From positions 1 to 24,687 of the forward strand of contig CAYRGE010000005.1 in assembly GCA_964423985.1 (NCBI GenBank): a DNA stretch of 24,687 nucleotides. Reading direction: 5' to 3'. This document shows, piece by piece, positions 21,815 to 24,687 of the stretch. A program made the translations under genes and the position numbers. The notes below the pieces were generated by a model. It was not told where the DNA came from, did no database searches, and saw only the letters and a program-made list of their open reading frames with translations. The stretch comes from CAYRGE01 sp964423985 (GTDB taxonomy: Bacteria; Patescibacteriota; Minisyncoccia; Phycocordibacterales; CAYRGE01). How positions within the stretch are numbered: position 1 is the first letter of the stretch; every line of letters starts with the position of its first letter.

Positions 21815-23233
21815 ATGATAGATTTAAAAGTATTGGGTTCAACCCTGTCTCAACTTGAAGAAGAGCGAGGTGTTCCAAGAAAAAAAATTATTGAAGCAAT
21901 AGAACAAGCACTAGCAGCTGCCTATAAAAAAGATTACGGGAAGAGGGGGCAAATTATACAGGCAAGATTTAATTTAGATACTGGGACTACAGAGTTCTCT
22001 CAAGTAAAAATTGTGGTAGATAAAGAAAACCTGCAGATGGCAGAAGATGAAGAGGTTTCGGAAAAAAAATCAACAGAAAAATCAAAATCAATAAGCAGTC
22101 AAGACGATGTTATTGGCGACCTCATTAGGTTCAATCCCGAGCGACATATTTTACTTGAAGATGCACAAAAAATTAAAAAAGACACCCTCTCTGGAGAGGA
22201 GCTTATTTTCCCGCTTGAAGGTCGTGATGATTATGGTAGAATTGCTGCCCAAACAGCAAAACAAGTTATTATACAAAAAATTCGCGAGGCTGAAAAAACC
22301 TCTGTTCTGAATGAATATGGGAAAAAACAAGGTACTATTGTAAGTGGAAGTGTCCAAAGAACAGAACGAGGAACAATGTTTATTGATCTTGACAAGACTA
22401 CTGGAATAATTTCTTACGACGAACAAATTCCTGGCGAAAGATATCGCCAGGGCGAACGCATTCGTGCGTATCTTTGTCTTGTTGAAGAAACGCAAAGAGG
22501 TGTTCACTTAAGATTATCTCGCTCACACCCCAAATTCATTGAAAAACTTTTTGAGGTTGAGGTTCCTGAAATAGCTAATAAAACAGTTGAAATTAAAGCT
22601 GTTGCGCGTGAAGCAGGTTCTCGTTCAAAGATTGCGGTAATATCTAACGATGAACATATTGACCCTGTTGGTTCTTGTGTTGGACAAAGAGGTGTTCGTG
22701 TTTCAACAATTACAAGTGAGCTTGGTGGTGAAAAAATTGATGTCATTGAGTGGTCAAAAGACCCTGAAAGATTTATTGAGGATGCACTATCTCCTGCAAA
22801 AATAATGGATATCACTCTCAATGAATCAGCAAAACACGCAATCGTAAAAGTATCTGAAGATCAACTGTCTCTTGCCATTGGAAAAGGCGGGCAAAATGTT
22901 CGCCTTGCCGCAAAACTCACGAACTGGAAAATAGATATTCAAGGGGAGAGAGATAATACCCAAGAAGAAAACGGGTTTGATGAAGAAAGCACAGAACAAG
23001 ACGCTGCTTCTGAAAGCGATGAATTTGTAAAAGAAGAAACGAGTAATACTGATATGAATAAAGAAAACGCAGAAAAGGATTTTACTGGTAAGGCAAAAGA
23101 AAAAGAAAGTACCGACAACAACAAAAAAAATGATGGAGTTGAAAAAAATACAAAAAGTAATGAAAATATTGACACCACAGATAATACAAACGACATAATC
23201 ACAAACACAGAGAGCGATAAGAAAAATGACTAA
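21815..23233 (+). CDS. nusA: Transcription termination/antitermination factor NusA
   Basis: NusA binds RNA polymerase and controls pausing, termination and antitermination. The 472-residue protein has the N-terminal polymerase-binding domain (about 1-165), an S1 domain (about 168-235, GTIVSGSVQRTERGTMFIDL), KH1 (GQRG at 290-293) and KH2 (GKGG at 356-359, followed by QNVRLAAKL). Two things are unusual. A Lys/Ser/Glu-rich insertion (about 75-98) interrupts the N-terminal domain. After KH2 comes a ~95-residue low-complexity tail of Asp, Glu, Asn, Lys and Thr in place of defined C-terminal repeats. There is no SD. A terminator-like hairpin sits in its leader. The adjacent gene is ppa rather than the more usual rimP or infB neighbours. 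Confidence 0.95.
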   Translation: MIDLKVLGSTLSQLEEERGVPRKKIIEAIEQALAAAYKKDYGKRGQIIQARFNLDTGTTEFSQVKIVVDKENLQMAEDEEVSEKKSTEKSKSISSQDDVIGDLIRFNPERHILLEDAQKIKKDTLSGEELIFPLEGRDDYGRIAAQTAKQVIIQKIREAEKTSVLNEYGKKQGTIVSGSVQRTERGTMFIDLDKTTGIISYDEQIPGERYRQGERIRAYLCLVEETQRGVHLRLSRSHPKFIEKLFEVEVPEIANKTVEIKAVAREAGSRSKIAVISNDEHIDPVGSCVGQRGVRVSTITSELGGEKIDVIEWSKDPERFIEDALSPAKIMDITLNESAKHAIVKVSEDQLSLAIGKGGQNVRLAAKLTNWKIDIQGERDNTQEENGFDEESTEQDAASESDEFVKEETSNTDMNKENAEKDFTGKAKEKESTDNNKKNDGVEKNTKSNENIDTTDNTNDIITNTESDKKND

Positions 23234-23243
23234 ACCTGCACAT

Positions 23244-23271
23244 TTGTAAAAAATTTCTCTTATCTTATAAA
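23244..23271 (+). promoter_or_regulatory. Possible ppa promoter
   Basis: TTGTAA (23244-23249) and TATAAA (23266-23271) are separated by 16 bp. No terminator is seen between nusA and ppa, so ppa may be read both from nusA and from this site. Confidence 0.4.
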
Positions 23272-23309
23272 GCCATTTTTATAAAAATTAAAAACCAACT
23301 AATAAAACT

Positions 23310-23840
23310 ATGAATTTATTGCACGACATAACACCTGGGAAAAGCCTCAAAAAAGTAAATGTTATAATTGAGATTAATAAAGGCTCAAAAAATAAATATG
23401 AAATAGACAAGGAAACTGGAATGTTGGCTCTTGATCGTGTAGCACACACTGCACAAGACTTTCCATTTGATTATGGTTTTATCCCGCAAACACTTTGGGA
23501 TGATGATGATGCTCTTGATGTAATAGTATTAACAACACACCCCCTTATGCCTGGAATATTGGTGAGGGTTCGTCCTGTTGGAATAATGCATATGATTGAT
23601 ACTGGAGAAAAAGATGACAAAATAATATCTGTGCCTTTTGATGACCCACGATGGAATACGGTTCGCAGTCTTAATAACATCAACAAGCATACACTTAAAG
23701 AGATGGAACACTTTTTTTCAACATATAAAAAAATCCAAGACAAAGAAGTAAAAGTTACGGGATTTAGCGGTAAAAAAGAAGCAGAAAAAGCAATAGACAG
23801 AGCAAAAAGAATGTATAAGAAAGAATACGGGGAAAAATAA
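23310..23840 (+). CDS. ppa: Inorganic pyrophosphatase (family I, soluble)
   Basis: This cytoplasmic enzyme hydrolyses pyrophosphate to two phosphates and so drives nucleic-acid synthesis and tRNA charging. The 176-residue length is typical of bacterial family I enzymes. The metal-binding aspartates fall at the same numbers as in the Escherichia coli enzyme: D65, D67 and D70 in WDDDDALDVIVL, and D97 and D102 in IDTGEKDDK. Substrate-binding YGFIPQTLW precedes them. The signature has Ala where Pro or Glu is usual (DDDALD). A perfect hairpin terminator lies about 170 bp downstream. Confidence 0.97.
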   Translation: MNLLHDITPGKSLKKVNVIIEINKGSKNKYEIDKETGMLALDRVAHTAQDFPFDYGFIPQTLWDDDDALDVIVLTTHPLMPGILVRVRPVGIMHMIDTGEKDDKIISVPFDDPRWNTVRSLNNINKHTLKEMEHFFSTYKKIQDKEVKVTGFSGKKEAEKAIDRAKRMYKKEYGEK

Positions 23841-24013
23841 AGTATCTATAGATTAAAAAATAAATATAAAAATTAAAAAACCACGCTAAGTTAAAACACA
23901 AAATAAAAGCTTTTTTTGACTAAGCATTGAACAATTACAATTGGAAATATAATGAACTTATTAGGATGATGTTGCGGAAACAAAAATAAATAAAACCTGA
24001 CTCTATTTATTTA

Positions 24014-24059
24014 AAAACTAAAACCCTCGCTATTTAAAAATAGCGAGGGTTTTAGTTTT
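24014..24059. terminator. Bidirectional intrinsic terminator
   Basis: A perfect 22-bp stem (core ACCCTCGCTATTT with its complement) and a 2-nt loop are flanked by A- and T-rich arms. It separates ppa from the convergent surface-protein gene and can serve both. Confidence 0.92.
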
Positions 24060-24078
24060 GTGTAGCGTATTCTGTTGA

Positions 24079-24345
24079 CTATCTCACAGTTACCGAGCCA
24101 GTACAAGTACTTGTTTGTCCAGCCGTGCTTCTTGCTGTACAAGTACAATGTTTAAAACCTGGTGCAGAAAAACTTTGTGGAAAGGTGCCTCTTTGCAACA
24201 TATTAGTACCACTATGAGTGGGCATTTTGGACTTACATACACATTTTATTCTATTATCTGCATCATTGGACATTCTAATTGCCACACTTTCATTAAGTGC
24301 TGGAGCTGTTACTGTTCTGTTAGAGAAAGTAATTGAACAACTTGG
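24079..24345 (-). pseudogene. In-frame downstream remnant: Cys-rich Ig-like C-terminal domain
   Basis: After the TAA at 24346-24348 the same frame stays open for 88 codons to TAG at 24079. It encodes PSCSITFSNRTVTAPALNES, a middle with IKCVCKSK, and an end HCTCTARSTAGQTSTCTGSV-TVR. Six cysteines and alternating strands look like an exported beta-sandwich domain ending in a final strand, as in Ig-like C-terminal domains of surface proteins. The only start candidate is a GTG at 24285, which would cut the domain. The likeliest reading is that it was once continuous with the upstream gene and was separated by a nonsense change. A separate small gene or an assembly error is possible. Confidence 0.5.
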
Positions 24346-24687
24346 TTATCTCCTCATACAATAAGCAAATGCCCGAGCCGACCTACTGTGACTAAAAGGA
24401 GCGTTTACATTGCACCCCCTATCTCCATGAGGAAAACATCCGCTCCACTGATTATCATTCCAGTCTGTGGTATATCCAATACATGAACATCCAGTCCGAA
24501 GATCTCCTTCATCGCAATTAACTACACAACCATGTCTCCAACAAACTCTTGTATACATGGTTGCACCTCCCCCTACAGTCGCCGCAGTCGTCTGCCATGA
24601 TGCATTTCCGTGAGCATCTGACATTAAAACCTTACCAGGTTCAGGGTTGCCACCAGTAATTTGTATGTTGCGCGTTGTGGTCTTGCC
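24346..24687 (-). CDS. Cys-rich surface protein, 5'-truncated by window end
   Basis: The frame is open from the window edge to TAA at 24346 (113 codons visible). It begins with GKTTTRNIQITGGNPEPGKV followed by LMSDAHGNASWQT. This GG-P-GKVL-SDA-G-A-W string is often found in fibre- or tail-like and CPR surface proteins, by memory. The remainder carries eight cysteines in about 60 residues (VCWRHGC, NCDEG, GCSCIG, GCFPH, GCNVN, YCMRR), suggesting a disulfide-bonded secreted domain. The DNA is richer in G+C than its neighbours. The same frame continues beyond the stop into a second Cys-rich domain. Function unknown. Confidence 0.6.
   Translation of the reverse strand, partial: GKTTTRNIQITGGNPEPGKVLMSDAHGNASWQTTAATVGGGATMYTRVCWRHGCVVNCDEGDLRTGCSCIGYTTDWNDNQWSGCFPHGDRGCNVNAPFSHSRSARAFAYCMRR

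Noticed and set aside
22939..23208. 89-codon hydrophobic minus-strand frame over the nusA tail
   Set aside because: Its Ser/Phe/Val-rich composition is the complement of the Asp/Glu/Lys/Asn-rich NusA tail; an antisense shadow.
23921..24060. Small RNA gene between ppa and the bidirectional terminator
   Set aside because: A TATAAT at 23948 has a TTGAAC only 15 bp upstream. Nothing else supports a transcript, and the hairpin is explained by termination of the convergent genes.
24346..24348. TAA as a recoded sense codon
   Set aside because: TAA ends many genes in the window normally, and the known CPR recoding concerns UGA, which is also used as stop here (pilV-like gene). Local mutation, read-through or error is likelier.

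Overview
The window looks like part of a metagenome-assembled scaffold from a Candidate Phyla Radiation bacterium (Patescibacteria, probably the Parcubacteria/Paceibacteria side). This is inferred from the AT-rich DNA, the compact or trimmed enzymes (a MurF without its N-terminal substrate domain, a short ValRS), the reduced dcw cluster, a CPR-style type IV pilus locus, a membrane-anchored SurA-N protein, weak or absent Shine-Dalgarno sequences, and two runs of exactly 100 N that mark scaffold joins. TGA works as a normal stop codon, so it is not one of the UGA-recoding lineages.

Layout. Positions 1-5057 (minus strand) hold a division and cell-wall cluster read as mraZ, rsmH, ftsL-like, ftsI/PBP, murF, then tRNA-Glu(CTC). 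It is driven by a good sigma70-type promoter followed at once by three 10-bp AAGTGG-type direct repeats, which look like an autoregulatory MraZ operator. After a repeat-bearing gap comes greA-lysS (5552-7539, minus), closed by a terminator. A Cys-rich small protein gene follows with its own promoter, SD and terminator (7826-8186, plus). Next is valS-prsW-hsp20 (8207-11711, plus), then a solitary membrane-anchored SurA-N protein (12565-13451, plus). A type IV pilus operon, pilB-pilC-pilV-pilW-pilX, runs on the minus strand (14204-21230). Then come nusA and ppa (21718-23840, plus) and a convergent, 5'-truncated Cys-rich surface protein (24079-24687, minus) that carries an in-frame stop.

Most of the non-coding sequence belongs to one repeat family. 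Each full copy is a ~105-bp imperfect palindrome (GTCATTGCGAGG...CGAAGCAATCC to its inverted arm), often preceded by a row of degenerate ~20-bp units that resemble the palindrome's own left end. Copies or fragments lie at 5111-5310, 7669-7776, 12068-12407, 13692-14033 and 21457-21659, always between transcription units, and both assembly gaps fall inside them. The last copy sits within a gutted IS30-like element whose outer end abuts the nusA promoter.

How the parts fit together: the left part makes and divides the cell wall under MraZ control. The middle supplies translation (LysRS, ValRS), transcript-elongation rescue (GreA) and envelope or protein-stress functions (PrsW-like protease, Hsp20, SurA-N). 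The right part builds the surface pilus and its tip proteins, plus NusA and pyrophosphatase. The most useful leads are the MraZ operator, the palindrome-plus-array family, the terminator-like hairpin in the nusA leader, the palindrome inside the valS promoter, and the small Cys-rich protein.
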